Source of the DNA: Acidiphilium sp. C61
GTDB taxonomy: Bacteria > Pseudomonadota > Alphaproteobacteria > Acetobacterales > Acetobacteraceae
Assembly: GCF_902712915.1 (NCBI RefSeq)
Contig: NZ_CACTIA010000005.1
Coordinates: 1 to 64,000, forward strand
Length of the DNA stretch: 64,000 nucleotides
Direction of reading: 5' to 3'
How positions within the stretch are numbered: position 1 is the first letter of the stretch; every line of letters starts with the position of its first letter. Below, piece after piece: positions 63,656-64,000 of this stretch. Under the pieces are notes generated by a model. That model was not told the origin of the DNA. It saw nothing but the letters and a program-made list of their open reading frames with translations, and did no database searches. Position numbers and translations under genes: made by a program.

Positions 63656-64000
63656 CTATTGCAGGACGGCGTTGACGATGTCTTGCAGGCTGTGCGTGGG
63701 CTGCCAGCCGAGCAGGGCGGCAGCCCTGGCGGCGTTGCCGGTGGCGCGGGGAATGTCGCTTGGGCGGAGGCGGGCGGGGTCGAGTTCGATGGCAACCGGT
63801 ATGCCGAGCGTTGCGATCATCGCCTCGACCATGTCGCGCAGGCGGCGCGGTGTCCCGGAGGCGAGGTTGAGGATCGTCGCGTCGGGCAGCTCGTCGAACC
63901 GGTCCAGGGCAAGCGCATAGGCGCGAGTGACATCGGCGATATGCAGGAAATCGCGCTCGGCGTCGAGATTGCCGACGCGGAGCACGGCAGGCGCCTCGCC
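63656..64000 (-). CDS. GDP-4-dehydro-6-deoxymannose reductase-like protein (partial)
   Basis: C-terminal 114 residues; the start lies beyond the window. VGNLDAERDFLHIADVTRAY, TILNLASGTPRRLRDMVEAM, DPARLRPSDIP and LLGWQPTHSLQDIVNAVL fit the SDR-extended nucleotide-sugar reductases/epimerases, most like Rmd, which makes GDP-rhamnose for surface polysaccharide. Other NDP-sugar epimerases cannot be excluded. Confidence 0.8.
   Translation of the reverse strand, partial: GEAPAVLRVGNLDAERDFLHIADVTRAYALALDRFDELPDATILNLASGTPRRLRDMVEAMIATLGIPVAIELDPARLRPSDIPRATGNAARAAALLGWQPTHSLQDIVNAVLQ

Overview
The window is GC-rich bacterial DNA, best explained as a chromosome segment of an Acetobacteraceae-type alphaproteobacterium (Acidiphilium-like). 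This rests on the HpnN hopanoid exporter, ETF-ubiquinone oxidoreductase, the style of the trifunctional PutA, AlaS and Aat proteins, and the H-NOX/GGDEF-EAL pair; it is an inference, not a database match.

Layout: (1) 1-1469, the end of an acyl-CoA/AMP ligase gene and a short-chain dehydrogenase gene, both with broken frames. (2) 1531-24643, a 23,040-bp genomic island inserted at the 3' end of a tRNA-Val(GAC) gene. (3) 24644-27914, debris and small mobile genes: a serine-recombinase operon, a recombinase relic, and an IS3-family element inserted into another IS fragment. (4) 27977-64000, ordinary chromosome: H-NOX with GGDEF-EAL, a TPR glycosyltransferase-like protein, a lytic transglycosylase, a family-4 uracil-DNA glycosylase, ETF-QO, dapB, metK, trmB, a complete branched-chain amino-acid type ABC transporter, an MFS carrier, ilvD, hpnN, a TAXI binding protein, proline iminopeptidase, two surface-sugar genes, putA with likely operators, alaS, aat and the end of an rmd-like gene.

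The island is the remarkable part. A 45-bp piece of the tRNA 3' end occurs three times: direct at 1559-1603, inverted at 11059-11103, direct at 24599-24643. Around these sites the DNA is mirrored: 1559-4090 is the exact reverse complement of 8572-11103 (2,532 bp), and 11059-14266 of 21436-24643 (3,208 bp). Closing the island into a circle at its outer att sites gives two inverted repeats of 5,695 bp separating two unique regions of 4,481 bp (4091-8571) and 7,169 bp (14267-21435). This is the quadripartite plan of the yeast 2-micron plasmid or a plastid genome. Each repeat carries the att site, a tyrosine integrase, a coupled unknown gene, a serine resolvase with an overlapping small partner gene, and about 1.2 kb of iteron-like DNA. 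The small unique region carries an AlpA-like regulator, a broken primase-polymerase gene and most of an Fe-S-type helicase gene whose 3' half lies in the repeat. The large unique region carries a dGTPase, an IMP/GMP-type 5'-nucleotidase, a DUF4238 protein, a PadR pair and unknown genes, plausibly a nucleotide-depletion defence cargo. No capsid, tail or conjugation genes are visible, so the element most resembles a replicating integrative plasmid or phage satellite.

Caveat: positions 1-7300 hold at least seven apparent frame breaks in single-copy DNA, which suggests poor sequence quality or decay there. Misassembly must be excluded before the mirrored structure is taken as biological.
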